From: Leptodactylus fallax
Taxonomy: Eukaryota > Chordata > Amphibia > Anura > Leptodactylidae
Length of the DNA stretch: 64,000 nucleotides
Reading direction: 5' to 3'
Assembly: GCA_947044405.1 (NCBI GenBank)
Contig: CAMRHE010000021.1
Span: 5,254,501 to 5,318,500, forward strand
How positions within the stretch are numbered: position 1 is the stretch's first letter; each line of letters begins with the position of its first letter. The notes below the pieces were generated by a model. The model saw only the letters and a program-made list of their open reading frames with translations, made no database searches and was not told the DNA's origin. Positions 22,492 to 36,004 of this stretch are shown here, piece by piece. The position numbers and the translations under genes were made by a program.

Positions 22492-25400
22492 TAAGGGATT
22501 TTTTTTTTAAATCGGTGTCATTTTGCACCTATGTTTTTCCTGACATTTTTCAAATCCTATAGAGAAGCCTATTGGAAAATCGCCATAAAAATCACTTGCG
22601 TTTTCTACTGCTTTCCATATCAGTCTATTGGGTAATTGCATAAGTTTTCACAGGCCAAAGTATTATGCTGCTTTTTACAAAAATGTGTATGTTTTTGTAA
22701 ACATTGCATTTTCTGCAGTGGATCCCGCCCTGCACAAACAACTGATTCTGCTGGGGAAATCTGTGGCCAATGAGGAATTTCTACAGTATTATATAGATGC
22801 CATTCAACTGCATGGTTGTTAATGTCGAAACAAGGGAAGCCTGAGTCTTCCAGAACAGGAACCGCTTTTATAGAATGTTCTCTATTCTAGCTCAGAGTTA
22901 GGGACCCCCTTCTATAATGTTCAGATAAACTAATATGAGACAACCCCTTTAGAAGATCTGACTATGTGTGAAATTTTGTTGAAGTCAAGCCTCTCCACAG
23001 AGTCTATTTTGACTGATATTGAGGTGTTTGGTGGGAGAGCACTTTGCGGATGTAGTGAATTGTGACTCTTTGTGACCCTGAGGGTGCTGCGACCACAGTT
23101 TCAATTCAAACATTGCTTTACATTTTTTGCAACTTGAAGTCACATCATGGCAGCATCACGGCTGCAACGCGACTCCATTCACTAACATGAGTAAATGAGT
23201 CACAAGACGACCTGGTGTTCTTTGGTTGAGTGACAGGAGTCACGGCCAAAATCGCTGTGTAGTCCTAGACTTACACTGCTCATTTGGAAGGGAGGCATCT
23301 TGACTTTCTTCATCACAGACTCTGTAGCAGCCACAGGCATTGCCTTTTATATAGTCATATTAAAAGATAACAGCTAAGTTATAAAATGCTTTGTGTATTT
23401 CAATCTATTTCACTTGTTTTTGATGAAACTTTATTACATTGTACTCCAATATTCAATCCACCAGTACAGGACATACAATATTAATGTACGGTCACCATTT
23501 CCTTTGATTGTGCCGTCATAATTAAGAGTATTATGTCAGATAAATTGGGTTTAATTATAGGACTAAATGAGCATAGAGAAAGGGAGGTGATATAAATGCA
23601 GATATTTTCTGGAAGATACACTGTAGCGGACATTTATGAGCCCTCAGTGACACAGATGCTGCTAGTATCTAAGATAGGTGAAAATAGGACAATGCAGAAG
23701 TCCAGTGACTTAATGAACCCCTGCGGGACCATCTCTGGTTACTAACAATTTCTCTCCCAGTCATCAGACAAGGAAATCTTAGCCTGCTCTGTTAGCCTTA
23801 CTCTTCAGTCTTCCTCTACACAAACAACCAATTAGAGAGAAAGAAACAAATTGGGAGCTCTTCCTGTAGACGCTCCTTCAGCCTTTCCATCACCGTGCAC
23901 ATTCTTCGTCCTCCCCTCAATTCAGACACAGATTAAAAACGCTTCACCATCCAGCTATTTCTCTTTTTGTCTACAAAGAAGACTCGGTTTTATAAGGGTT
24001 CCTATGCAGGCCCCTCTGCTTTTAATTAAAAGAGGGATGTCATACTGCAAGCTCTGGAAGGTGGCGTAAGGTGCTTTTATAAGAGTGAGAATCACTGTAT
24101 AGAGAAATGGAAGGCGGGTAGAGAGAGAAATATGAGACAAAGACACTGAAATCAAGAAGAGGAACTCAGATTTATAAAAAAAGGCAAACAAGATAGACGG
24201 CAGATAAGGCCAAAGTAATATCCCTGCACCTTGCATGCTTTCAAATGGAGCTGATTTGGGTAACCCAATTTTTTGCTACATGAGGATAGATTGTTGTGTG
24301 TTTCCTAGAAACATATCTCAAAACTGGCTGCAGAACTACTTGTATGTTTTCATCTAGATGTTCAGAAGTATACCTGAAGAATCCAGGGAAAATATTTTCC
24401 TACCTAGCAAAATCTAGCTCAGATTTCATAGGACTGGACATCCATGTTACTGCCTTAAGAAAACAGTACATTTTGGCCTTTTTGGGAAACCATTTATGTA
24501 TTTACTTGCTGTTTTGTGATGAAATGTATCTCTGAAATGTTAAATAGATGGAAATTGTATTAGCTTCGTTTATTTTAGTTCTCTTAGGGACTTCTGATTC
24601 CGTATGATAGAGGCAAATGGCGTCACAGTAGTTAGAACTGCAATTTCAGAGCCATTCTGGATGGCCATCTTTATGCCGGTATAACCCAAGGTAGTAAATG
24701 GGCATAAGGCCTGTCCAGCGAAGTTTTATTTATTGAATCGTTCATTAGAATTGTAAATGCTTTATTTGATGTAGACCCTGGCAGGATTCATCAGATCTGG
24801 CAAAGTTGTCATGGCTTTGTCATAAATACATGCTAGGATGCTAGTTTGAATAAAGCCTTAGGGATCTTATAGATGCCCTAACAAAGGTCAGTCTGGTGAC
24901 ATATGCAGAGCGTTATGAGCTCTGTGCATCATATATATTCAGTACAGTTAGAGGGTGGACTAACTTCAAGTTCCGTCCTCCATCCTAAAAAACGTGCTGG
25001 TAGGTTAATTGGCTTGCACTGACGTTATCTTCTGCGCACATAATTGCGGTAGGCGACTTCTGAGTTGCACTGTGTCAAGCATTCATGTGAATGAATACAG
25101 TTTTATAATGAGTAATAACTGTGTGCATTTTCTTTTGCAATTTGTATAATTGTTTCTGCAAGAGATGCTGTTCCATGTAGCAAAGATTCTTTCTTTCCAT
25201 AATTCTGGCAAAAAAAAGTTCAAGACCCTTTATTAGGACACGGCAGAGAGCATTCGATTGCTGTTAGACACAGAGCAATTGCTGACCATCCAAGCGTGGC
25301 AGAAGACCCAATGAATGCTCCAGCGCATTACAGCCTTCCAGTAACCCGGAATAAACTCATCAACCCATTTGCACCTTTATGAAAATGCATTACAGAGTCA

Positions 25401-27218
25401 GCTTCTCCAGTCTATGCAGCTCCGCTAAAAAGCCAGGCACTGCATCGGGGCCACCCATTATTTACAGTGAGACAGATCCTTGCCTTGATACAGAAGCATC
25501 TTGTATATGATTTGGTTCTGCATTGTATCGGGAAAACAAATTAGTGCCACTACAAAGCTGGAAATCCTAGGGCTACAGAGAGCTGCGGTTTCTGTTCACA
25601 CTGGGAATATGAAAAGCTGGTCTCACCACCAGACAATATCAGTCACGTTTCTAAAATGGCAATTAATTACATTCTAAACATAGTCTTATGGGTTTCCAGA
25701 TAATATTAGCTAAGAAAATTTGCTAACATGCTGGAAGTCCACATTTTATCCACCATTGGAAAATAATGAGTAAAATCTGGCTTTGGATGGAATCGTTCTA
25801 CAATTATCTCAGTTTGCAGAACCTCCTGGAAGGTAGAGAGCCCCCTGGTTGTGTTGTGTATCATGCAGTAGTATGTTTTACATTTGATTCACTGATTTAA
25901 AGATAGGATTGAATCTCTGGACTGCAGCTTATTATTTCAGGCTTTAGAAGGTAAAAAAATAGCTGCTGGGCATGTGACAGTGTTCACAAACCTTTAATGT
26001 CAGACATAATGATCATGGTAAATTGGAGCTCGTTACCACGAAATGAGAGCTCATCGAGTCTTCCTTTTTTTCTCTGTAGAGGAGGGTACTGAGCAAGAAA
26101 GCTAATCACTAATATCCTTACTCTTAATGGCTCCAGCAAAGTTGGTCTGATTGGGTAATTGTTGTTTATTGCTGCTTAAATTATACAAATGTTAGAAATC
26201 CACCTGATACACAGTATGCAGGACACATGAGCATATAGACTATGAAAATGTAAAGAATCAACTTGGCTTTGAAACATGTCACATTTCTAGTCTTGGGCTA
26301 CTCTTCTGAGATCTTCACAAGCCTGGGGTCGTAAAGGTAGGCTAGACATACCTGTAGTGATGCAGTTACTGAGGAGTCATATACAATACACAGGTTTCTT
26401 TGTTTCCAGATCACAAGTAGGACCATATAGGAGTTTCTTACTTCACACGTTATATAAAATACAACATTCAAGAATTGCTCTGAATTATTTGTTGACTTTG
26501 CTGAAAGCTGGCTTTCTACATCAAAACTGTTCTTCTTTTTGGAACATCTTTTTGTCATCTTTTTTGCATCAGCTTTTAACCAACTAATCTGTTTTTTAAT
26601 GGACGTAACTCGGACATCAGTCTCTTTTAACTCCGCTAACAATAGATCCATTAATTTCTATTGGGTTTGTGTGTCCGTCAAAACAGGCTAAGATAGAGCA
26701 TATCCTTTTTTTTTTTTTTTTGCAAATTACCATTTTGACATGTGAGCACACTCATTTATGTATTTATTTTGCTCGCTCATTCAATCTCTTTTATTTTAAA
26801 ATAGCTGTGTGACTACTGTAAACAAATGGCCATCACATGCTGTTTTTCACTCATGTCATGTGAATAAGGTCTTGTGAATAACGACAGTGAATACTGGCCG
26901 TTTTTTTAAAGGCCGTCACACTGCAGCTTTATGTTCAATGCATGTGGATAGGGGTCAAAAAAAAAAAATCACAGATCAGTCAATACACTCAAATGTATGA
27001 GGGATCTGTGAAAACATGCACCCCAACATTTTTCAGACCTGTTTTGACCTCAGTCTTGTGAATGTAGCCTAAGATTTTGTGCCTGACCAAGATATTAAGA
27101 TTCTATTTTCTCTGTTTACATGGATTGAAAAATTTCTCAAAATATGCAAGTAAGTAGCATAGGGATGCACCACTGCCTAACAAGGTGATCCAACTTTCAT
27201 TTTATACCATTTATAAAG
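22492..27218. other. Long unassigned noncoding stretch
   Basis: No coding domains or complete transposons. A possible MITE remnant with GCGACTCCATTCACT lies at about 23040-23290. A GTGCTGGTAGGTTAATTGGC motif near 24995 is a type I associate with old interspersed repeats. The part 25130-26060 lacks motifs shared with the repeats in this window and may be unique. Short A- and T-runs occur near 26706 and 26955. Confidence 0.4.
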
Positions 27219-27990
27219 TTCAGTCACATAACTTTTATTAGATATAGATAAAGAAAACACTTAGGTATATAAGAATATATATTCAACATTAACGCAAAGT
27301 TATCACACAGGAGCAAGAGGCACTGAATATATATAAGATATCAAGTGTGCATAATACGATAATAGGCAGCAGGTATAAACCACCTTCAATCATCCCATGT
27401 AATCTATAGGCCCTTCAAGTACTGGCGCCCATCATTAGGGCCCCAGGAACTGCAGTTTTTAGTGCAATTAATTATTGAAACTGCTGTTTTGACTGCAATT
27501 ATAACTGCTTATTGATTAGAAATCTCCTTATGTACCTCCTTTCCGGATTCAGGAGGGACGAAACGCTTAGAGACAGATGTTTATTGGTAGACAGCAGTCA
27601 TCTATAATGATCCTTGGCCAAAGATACTGTATATTACATGGGAGGATCGAAGGTGATTTATGCCAGCTGCCTATTATCTTATTATTCACACTTGAGGAAT
27701 ATTTGATACACAAGTTGATGCATATTAATGCAGTTAGTTTTCTATGAGACCATATAGGTGTTAGGTGGCACTCATGTGGGAATTGTGGAGCGATTGACTA
27801 TGAGTACTGGTGCACATGAAGACTATTATAGCACCACTTGCCATTATGTGTTTTTAGGGGACTAATAAATCATTAGTACCTGAATAGTTGGCATATAGAT
27901 ATAGTTAGACCCAATGCCTATTAACATCAAGTATATATTTATGAGTGTTTTGTTTCTCTATATCTAATATAAATGTTATGTGTTAGTAAG
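27219..27990. mobile_element. Large foldback element with two-tier inverted repeats
   Basis: The outer arms at about 27225-27290 and 27915-27985 pair as imperfect inverted repeats: CACATAACTTTTATTAGATA on the left, CACATAACATTTATATTAGA read from the right. A second pair of arms, about 65 bp each, lies inside at 27340-27408 and 27633-27702 and shares GATAATAGGCAGC and CCCATGTAAT in opposite orientation. There is no significant open frame. The organisation suggests a non-autonomous DNA element of about 770 bp; the class and exact ends are not resolved. Confidence 0.65.
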
Positions 27991-28311
27991 TTTTCCACAC
28001 CTTTCAGTGACTCTGAAAGGTTTGTAGCATCCATTTGGGGAACCAAATACGTATTTACCCAGATATTTGCAATGCAATGTTTTGACTTTCTCAAGCATTG
28101 TATTGCAAATGTCAAGATGGATAAGTTAACATTTTATTCTACAAGTGGAGGCTCTAGGTCCTTTCTTGCATATTGTTGGATATTGTGTTATGTGCCATGC
28201 TTACTTTATTTGTTGCTTTTAGCTTAGGTATTTCTTTTGTATTATTAAGAGCTATTAAATGGACTTCTCCAATGAGTTAGGTCCCTTCACAGCTTTTATA
28301 TTAGTACTTAA

Positions 28312-28771
28312 AGGGGGTGTCCAGGCAAAACTGGACATTAAATTTAATCTTTAAACAGGCCGGGGGGCAGTGAAAAAATTTAAAAAAAAAATTATACTCA
28401 CCTTTCCCCGATGCTCCAGTGCCTCCCAGAGCGGTACGGTCTTCTCGGTCCAGCGTTGACGTGTGGTGGAAGTTCCAGCCACACGTGACCGCTGAGGCCA
28501 ATCAGCAGCCTCAGCGAAGGGCATGAGTTGTCATTACGGGTCTCTTCCTGAGGCCGCTGATTGGCCTCAGTGGTCACGTGACTTCAGCTAAAGGGATCTA
28601 TGATGTCACAGACGGCGAGCAGTTTCACTTTGAGAAGACGCCGGATCAGCAGGACCGGACTGCAGCGGGAGGGCACCAGAGCACTGGGCACAGATGAGTA
28701 TGATTTTTTTTTTTTTATCTTTTTCACCCCCCAGCCTATAAAAAAATTATCAATTTGCCTGGACAACCTCT
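28312..28771. mobile_element. TTAA-flanked foldback MITE
   Basis: Ends are AGGGGGTGTCCAGGCAAA on the left and, from the other strand, AGAGGTTGTCCAGGCAAA on the right, matching at 15 of 18 bases. TTAA lies immediately outside at 28308-28311 and 28772-28775. The GC-rich middle has long inverted arms with CACGTGACCGCTGAGGCCAA near 28480 and its complement near 28560. Flanking TTAA points to piggyBac-like mobilisation. No coding capacity. Confidence 0.75.
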
Positions 28772-28775
28772 TTAA

Positions 28776-31700
28776 CAATAATTAGTAATTATCTTAACCG
28801 CAAGTATTAAGGTATCCAGATACAAGCAGCTATATTACTTCCATGGTACTCCCAAGGTCAGAATTAGAATATAATTTGTTGCCTGAAATGTGTCAGAGAT
28901 GGAAAGTTGCTTGGAAAGTACAAGAATGTCCATTACCGCTAATTTCCATTTCTACTACGATAGCTACTACCCTGCACTTCCATCCAATGACAAGCACACA
29001 TCCTTTTTTACAGATAGGTTTGTTTTAGTTTTCACAGTAACAACTCATGATACGGGAAGTAAAAAAAAAAATCCAACCTTATTCTTGGCAGATGTCTGTT
29101 GTCGGTTTTGGTGTTTAGGAATGACCAAGCATACTAAAATTTTCTTGCGTTACTAGTTCTTGCTTCTTTGAGAAAGTCCTCCTCTTGAAAAGATACTTCT
29201 AAATCTTGGATTGTTTGTTGTTCTGCCATGAAGTCTTGTATTTTCAGGATCATCTTCTACATTCAGTAATTTAATTCACCTTCATAGCATTAATGTATGA
29301 CTAGGATAATTGTTCTCTATTATCCATTTACACATCCAAGATGTGAGTGTAATTCTTCTTTCAATCATTTGTGTAGCGTGAATCAACAAAGGATAAGTGG
29401 GGAACCTATATCCTCTTTGTGTTAATATGCATCTCCTTGATCATGTTAGTAAATGCCATGAATATTTGCAAAAGTTCTTTTCATTTACCCATATTTATTC
29501 CACAAATGCCAAATTTAAAGGGCACATCATATATAACATTTTTGTATACTTTACTCTGCGTTTACTTGTTGTTCCCAACTTGTCCCTGGTTTGTCTTTGC
29601 CATACTATGTCTTCAACATGTCCTTCCCCGATTTCTTCTTCCCCAGTATCAGTATTCAGATCTTGTCTCTTGTAGGTTGATCAGTTCTGTCTCGGGGGAG
29701 TCAAGAACTTACTCTAGATGTCACAAATTCAATTGGAGTAGCAGATATTTAACAGCAATAAAAATATCTCCAATGCTTGAGGACATCTCTCTGTCTGAGC
29801 AAATTCTGTTACCTAATCATAGATCGAGTGATGATCAGATAGATATCTTTGTTCTTTTCATTCTGAGAAATTAGAGGCCATTTGTTCACTTATAAGACAA
29901 TCAGCTTTTACAGTATTAACCTGGACTTGGCTGTAGCTTTCATAACTTAGCTGTCCCCTGTGACCATTTTAGTGAAAAATTCAATTACTAGCAAATCTTA
30001 ATGTTGTACTAATCTTTATTATGCAACGCATATTAGCAATGGAGGTACTTCAAAGTTAGTTAGAACTTAAAGGATTTGTTAGTAGATGGGGGTCTTCTGT
30101 ATAGGATCTTCATCTCTCTCTTTGGAGAATCTTATCCTGTCCTCCATTACACAGACTAATCATTGATTTGAAAAAGCACTGTGTAATGTTTAAAGGGAAT
30201 TTGTCACCAGAAAATTACCTTCTGTACTTTTTAAAATAAGTTTTTATTTTAAACATATTTTTTTATTTCATTTTCATGTCACTGTGTAAATTTTCACTCT
30301 AACCACTAAGTTTAATAAAACCATGACACTTGCCATTTCTGTATGGGATTTCTTTGCAGCAGTCACCTCATTTACTCTACATCACAGACAGGATTGCAGT
30401 AGGAAATAACACCCCTATAGATAAATCCATTGACCCATCACTGCATCTGCTACAGACAAAGATGATGCCATTGCTTATCTACATCCCTCTTCCTGTACAG
30501 AGCATGCCTAGAAAGCTCTCCTATAGACCTCAATAAGTTGACTGCAAATTATTCCTGCTTATGTCCATGGCTCTAAAGCAAATCACAAAAGTTTGTTAAC
30601 AGAGCAGAGAAGAAACTCAGGGAAGAAGGCAGCCTTCCCAATCAGAATATAGACTAAAATACAGGGTCTAGAATAAAAAAAGAGATATTTTAACATACAT
30701 TTTAAAATAAATAATTTTAAAAATTGGCAACAAAAAAATCTGAGATTTTTCAAAAGTTGTCAAAGGGTAGGAAACTGTGTGAAATAATAATAAAAAAATA
30801 ACCTATGCTCAGTTTTTGAATGTCCCTCTATTTTAGCACTGCTGCTTTGGTTCGTGCCTCTCTTAAGTCCATTGGTCCTGCAATGATTATGCCATGTTCC
30901 TCGTTCAGTTGATTGCTGCATGCTGAGGCTATGACATCATCATCACTGCAGCTCCAGGGGGGACCTGAGCGGTGGCACTGAAAAGAAGGAAGATTTAAAA
31001 GGTGAGTATAGACTATTTCTTTATTTTACAGAGTTTCCTGCCTTTGGACAATTTTTGAAAAATCTTATGGTTACATGTCTGAAAGGATTATCCTTTTGTT
31101 GAAGATTTAGTCGGCTATATTAAATGTGTGATTTTTTTAAAAATATATTGATGCAATAGTTGTTCTGCTTATTTGCTTGCATTTATTTGTAATTTTTTTA
31201 TTTTAATTAAAAAGGTCTAATGGCTTAGGTTTTCATCTTCTCTGTCATTTTGTCAGGCAACCATTTTAATGCAGCCACCATCTTACAGTTGCAGCCCACA
31301 GAAATACAGCTGTGCAATGTGGAGGGGATTGGGATCATCCTATCAGGTATTTGTGGCATGTCTTGTGGCAGGCTATACCATAAATATCTCCACTGATTGC
31401 GGGAAATAACCCTACTGATGCCTGGGTCAAACATGACTGAGGCGCCATTTTACTGATTGCACATGGGAGATCCGTTGCCTAGACAGCTTATTAAAGGTTC
31501 CCAGGCTTGTCATCACTCTAAGGGAATTGCTAGTTGTGCAATTCCCTAGTACTGCTGCTGGAACAATGGAAGAAGGGGAAGACAGACAGTGAGTCCTGAG
31601 CTCGACCCAGCCCCTGTCCCTACCTAATTGCCACACTGTCCTAATGACAGGAGCAACTGGGCGGCAGAACCCTTCCTAGAAATAAGTGGCACACAGAACA

Positions 31701-32383
31701 AAACAAACAAATCCAAAAGAGTAGTCACAAGGGAAATCAAAGGTCACAGGTCAGAATAATAATGACAGTAAGAGCACAGCAAGCAAGGAACAAAGTCACA
31801 GGACAGAGTCGCAATAGTCAGCAACCATGTGTTGAGCTGATGACCTGTTTATAGGAAGTCCAGAATCAGTCCCAGACAAGGAATCAAACTGAACTCGCCT
31901 CCTGCACCGCAGCGTGCGAGAGGAGGGTGGCGCAGAGACGTTACAATCACAGCAGTTCTATTACAGGCTATGTCAGGCAGCTTGTAATAGAACTCTGGGC
32001 ATTTTACAATACATTGCAGTGCATTAGAATTGCAGTGTATTGTTTTAGCGATGAGACCCACTGGTGTACTAGAAAAGTAAAAAAATAAAATAAAAAAAAT
32101 GTTAAATGTTCAACTCACACCCCTTTTCCTAGATTTCCTAAATATAAAAAAAACAGCAACAACAAAAAACTAAAATGCACATACATGTTAGGTATCCCTG
32201 TGTCCAAAAATGCTGAAATACAAAAGTATACAAACAATTTTCCCATACGGTGAATACTGTAATGGGATTAAAAATCAAAACTGCCGTTTTCACATTACAG
32301 ATGTCAGAATATGGCTACTCCAAGAAAAATATTTTTTGGACTTAGACTTGGTGTAAAATGTAATATAAACTACATAAATTTGG
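28776..32383. other. Unassigned noncoding DNA
   Basis: No supported gene. A 151-codon open frame at 29419-29874 has no recognisable domain. A TTTAAAGGGAATTTGTCACC motif at 30190 resembles the left end of a frog MITE, but I found no partner end. The segment 31600-31990 is compositionally distinct and rich in AGCA/ACAG, possibly an old repeat of unknown type. Confidence 0.4.
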
Positions 32384-32385
32384 TA

Positions 32386-32753
32386 CAGGTGCATCTCAAT
32401 AAATTAGAATATCTTTGAAACTTTCATTCATTTCAGTAATACAATTCATAATCAGTGTCTTCCATGATTGTGTGTCCTACTGAACCAGACTGAGGGACCA
32501 TTTAAAGGCTTAGGAAACCTTGGCAGGTGACACACTGAATTTACAATACTGAACTTTTTTACAATATTCAAATCTACTTAGATTTGGGTTTTCGTTACCT
32601 GTAATCCATAATCAACATTTACAGAAATAAAACACTTGAAATAGAACACTCTGTGTGTAAAGAATCCAGAAAATATAGGAGGTCACTTTTTTAATTTAAT
32701 TACTGGAAGAACTAAACTTTTCAAAGATATTCTAATTTATTGAGATGCACCTG
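32386..32753. mobile_element. Non-autonomous Tc1/mariner-type MITE
   Basis: A 368-bp element with ends CAGGTGCATCTCAATAAATT as near-perfect inverted repeats, which match over about 35 bp including TAGAATATCTTTGAAA. The left flank is TA (32384-32385); the right flank reads AA, probably mutated. The interior is AT-rich and noncoding. TA targeting and CAGG ends fit a Tc1/mariner internal-deletion derivative moved by a transposase encoded elsewhere. Confidence 0.85.
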
Positions 32754-34586
32754 AATTGCTGTAGTTGTGCCAACCCGCGTGATTACATGTTATTTTAGCA
32801 GCACAGTGAACGCCGTAAAAACAAAGCCTGAAAGAAAGTCATGCAAACTCAGTTTTTCTATAATGCTACTCCATTCTGAATAATTTTTCTGTCCAATGCA
32901 CCTCATGGAATATTAGATGATACCATTACAAAGTACAATTTGTCCCACAAAAATGAAGCCCTTATGCGGCTCTGTGAAAATAAAAATGTTATGTCTTTTG
33001 GAAGTTGGGGTGTAAAAAACAAAAATAAAAGAAAACTTTGAAAAACAGAGCATTAGTGCACATGCCATTGGTGTATCCTGTGCCACTGCACCTGGCCTCA
33101 GTAGGTCATGAGGCCCTATCACCCTAACAGCAGCTTACTACTGTCTATTAGACTATGGGTAAATGTATAATCTAATGAACTTCTAACTATTACAGGTGAA
33201 TTGTTAGATTGATGTAAGGGGGCGCTCTATGCTGAGATATTACAAAACAAGTGGCCCATAACTGTTCATGCATAGCTGTCGGTGTCTGCCCCTAAAACAG
33301 TGCCATGCCTGCTGACAGGTTATATGGGTTATTGCACTTCACATGAGCTGAGCTGTAATACCAGATGCAACCTGTAGACAGCTTTGAGACTGCTTCTGGA
33401 AAGAGAAGTCTAATTCTATATCAGTCTCTCGCTAGTTGTCGTGTCTCTTACTGTAAAGTGATAGCAGTTCCATTGCTATACACATGTTTGCAGCACTAGA
33501 AAGATCTATGACTTGTCATGTCTACAATTTGTCAGCGGTATTAGGCGTTGTGACAGCTTGTATAAGATCTGGGTGTCATATGGACATCTGCTATTCCATG
33601 GCGTTTATTTATTATGCTTTTTGCTGCGTTGATAAGTTTGTGGCAGCATATGTTTGCGGTTTATTTTGGCGTGCGTACATTCCCACGAGTGTGTAAAAAC
33701 ATGTGTGCATGCAGCAAGTATATTAATGTCTATGTGGAAATTGGTCTGTGTTTTAAGGTCAGAAGGAGATTGATTTTTGTATAGAGCTGTTTCAGTAGCT
33801 GCTAATTTGATAAGACACTATTACAGATTCAGCCTGAATGTGTATTGATCAGATGCGGGTCTTGTTAGACAGTTTTTTAATGATCAAACAGCTATTGGTA
33901 AAAGATTACTGAATGGTGGTGAATATTTGTAGCGTAAACATTTTGGCAAAAGGTATTTTTGACACAGGATAGCATCTAAACACAATTGGGAAGGTTTATT
34001 AAGACAGGCATTTCTTATGTCAATCTTAATAAAGGTCCCAACTGGCACCGGGAATGAGAGATGTATGAGGCGGATCCGGCCTCTTCATAAATCTGTCGAT
34101 CATCCCTGCGCCAGAATGGAAATCTACGCCAGTTAGGAAATGGCGTAGAATTCCATTATAACTCACGACAAAGTAACTGGCGTGAACTGTAATGAATCTG
34201 TCGGGCGGGTCACTCCGTTCACATTCGCACAATGTAGCAAGAAAGGGCCTTGTGCCAAATTTGCGCCATAATATCATCTGCTAAGGCCTTTTTGGGAAAT
34301 GTTCAGTGCAGCTCCATGACAGGGTATGATCATGTTTCTGGTACTAATATATTGTATGGGGCAGTCACATAACCGCATTATGATCTTTATTCTGAAAGGT
34401 CCATATAGCTTAGATAGCTGCCTTCCCTTTTATCAGCAGAGTGCACTTGTTTATTGGCTTAAGAGGGACAGGAATCAGCAGGACAACACTGGTAATATTT
34501 ACTTCCACTTGGGGAACTAAGAATCTGGCATCTTAACATGCTTAAAGGGGTTACTCACTTTTTTAAAAGTGAAGGCCAATCCTTAA
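32754..34586. other. Noncoding DNA with probable MITE fragments
   Basis: No genes recognised. Around 33990-34270 the sequence has paired motifs such as TTTATTAAGACAGGC and an internal TAATAAAGGTCC, typical of frog MITEs built round 'aagg-ttattaag' ends, but boundaries are unclear. Confidence 0.35.
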
Positions 34587-35314
34587 AGGGCTTGTCTAGG
34601 GAGTTAAACTTACCTGACTTCCTCCGACGGTTTATTCATGCTGGACCTGTGAGTTCTACCCTGGTGCTGACCCCAGGTTATGTGATCGGACCCCCAGGTC
34701 GCTCCATCCCCTCCCTGTTTCCTGAATTCACAGGTATTTACCTTGGCTTTGGTGACTTTGGGGCAGATTTACTAATACTGTCTAGAAACTGCCTTTTCCT
34801 GTTAGTGGGGCACATTTATCAATACTGTCTATCTTTGCACTCCCAGTTCGTAGTTTTAGACATATTTATAAAACTGTCGTACGGACCTTCATAAATATGG
34901 AGTGTTTCTAGAAGCTCCAAAATTCTGACTAACCATGAGACAAATTTTCGGTACAAAAATGGAGACAAATATTTGGCGCAAAACATGCAGACAAAATCTT
35001 TAGACAAAAATCTTAACTTGCATGCTGTAAGGAACAAATATTTGGCACAGTTTTCTAGATCTCTGCTTGCTGTCATTCATTCTGCTTACTTTTAGTGGAT
35101 AAAATTCTGAACATGGTCATGTGATATACAGTCCATGGTCATGTGATACACAGTCCATGATCATGTGATGACACAGGTGCACAGCACAGTAATCAGACAT
35201 CTGCCTGGTAATGAGCTGTGCGATACAGAAAGTATATTGGAAAATTGTATATCTTTTTATTATACAAACAGTAACATTTGTCTCTCAATATTGGTCTGAA
35301 AGTGGACAACCCCT
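34587..35314. mobile_element. Possible TTAA-flanked composite MITE
   Basis: The left end AGGGCTTGTCTAGGG follows TTAA at 34583-34586. The right end read from the other strand is AGGGGTTGTCCACTTTC, followed by TTAA at 35315-35318. The ends resemble those at 18123 and 28312. Inside are GGGGCAGATTTACTAATAC at about 34759 and a relative at about 34807, which could be a separate insertion, and three 22-bp tandem units. The call is weaker than for the other members. Confidence 0.4.
35112..35177. repeat. Three 22-bp tandem repeats
   Basis: Units of the form CATGGTCATGTGATATACAG plus TC are repeated three times with few changes; the third drifts to CATGATCATGTGATGACACA. A local minisatellite inside a probable MITE, with no evident function. 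Confidence 0.8.
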
Positions 35315-35795
35315 TTAATGTTGGCCCTTTGTTTGTAATATAGATGTATTTAATACTGTCTAAAAGACAATGCAAATTTAGACAATCTTAAATTTCACCA
35401 GATCTATCAGAGTGTCTATTGCTGAATGATACATATGACATACCTTTAGACTATGTGGCTTGGTGTCCAACAAAAAATGTCCCCAATTTTGACACATTTA
35501 TACTATACAGTTTTGCATTGCAAGTCCGGCTCTCTTGTCAAGAAGAAAGTTAATAAATGTGATACAAAGCGTGTAAGTTATTTTTTGATGCAAATGGTGC
35601 ATTTCCAGTAGTAAATCTGCCCCATTGCTTCTAGGAGAGGAGACATAGTACCTCAAGCACCTTATAGTATCTTAAGAGGTACTATATGGTGACACATGGC
35701 TTGCCTCATGACCGTCTCTGCTACAATATAGGGTCTTTGCATACAAGTTTTTCCTAAATAAAATCTTTATAATGATGACATAAGTCTGTTTTTTA

Positions 35796-36001
35796 GGCTA
35801 CGGCCCCACGTTGCGGAAACGCGGCTTTTTTTGTTGCAGATTCTGTTGCGTTTTTTTGAGTGGATTGAGCAAAACATAGAAGTGTATGAACTTCCTATAT
35901 ATTTCACATTCCTGTTGTAGCCATTCTTGGCTTTGGCTCAAAAAAACGCAACAAAATCTGCAACAAAAAAAGCTGTGTTTCCGCAACGTGGGGCATCAGC
36001 C
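35796..36001. mobile_element. Foldback MITE with TTA target duplication
   Basis: A 206-bp palindromic member of the GGCTAAGG family. The left end is GGCTACGGCCCCACGTTGCG; the right end from the other strand is GGCTGATGCCCCACGTTGCG. The arms match for about 80 bp through AAACGC, TTTTTTTGTTGCAGATT and TTGCGTTTTTTTGAG. Identical TTA flanks (35793-35795 and 36002-36004) suggest a 3-bp duplication, as with PIF/Harbinger elements. This is the best-preserved foldback form of the family in the window. Confidence 0.8.
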
Positions 36002-36004
36002 TTA

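Noticed and set aside
29419..29874. 151-codon open frame, and the minus-strand reading of 29000-29880 as a possible decayed retroelement
   Set aside because: No catalytic or zinc-binding motif could be aligned on either strand; too speculative to call.
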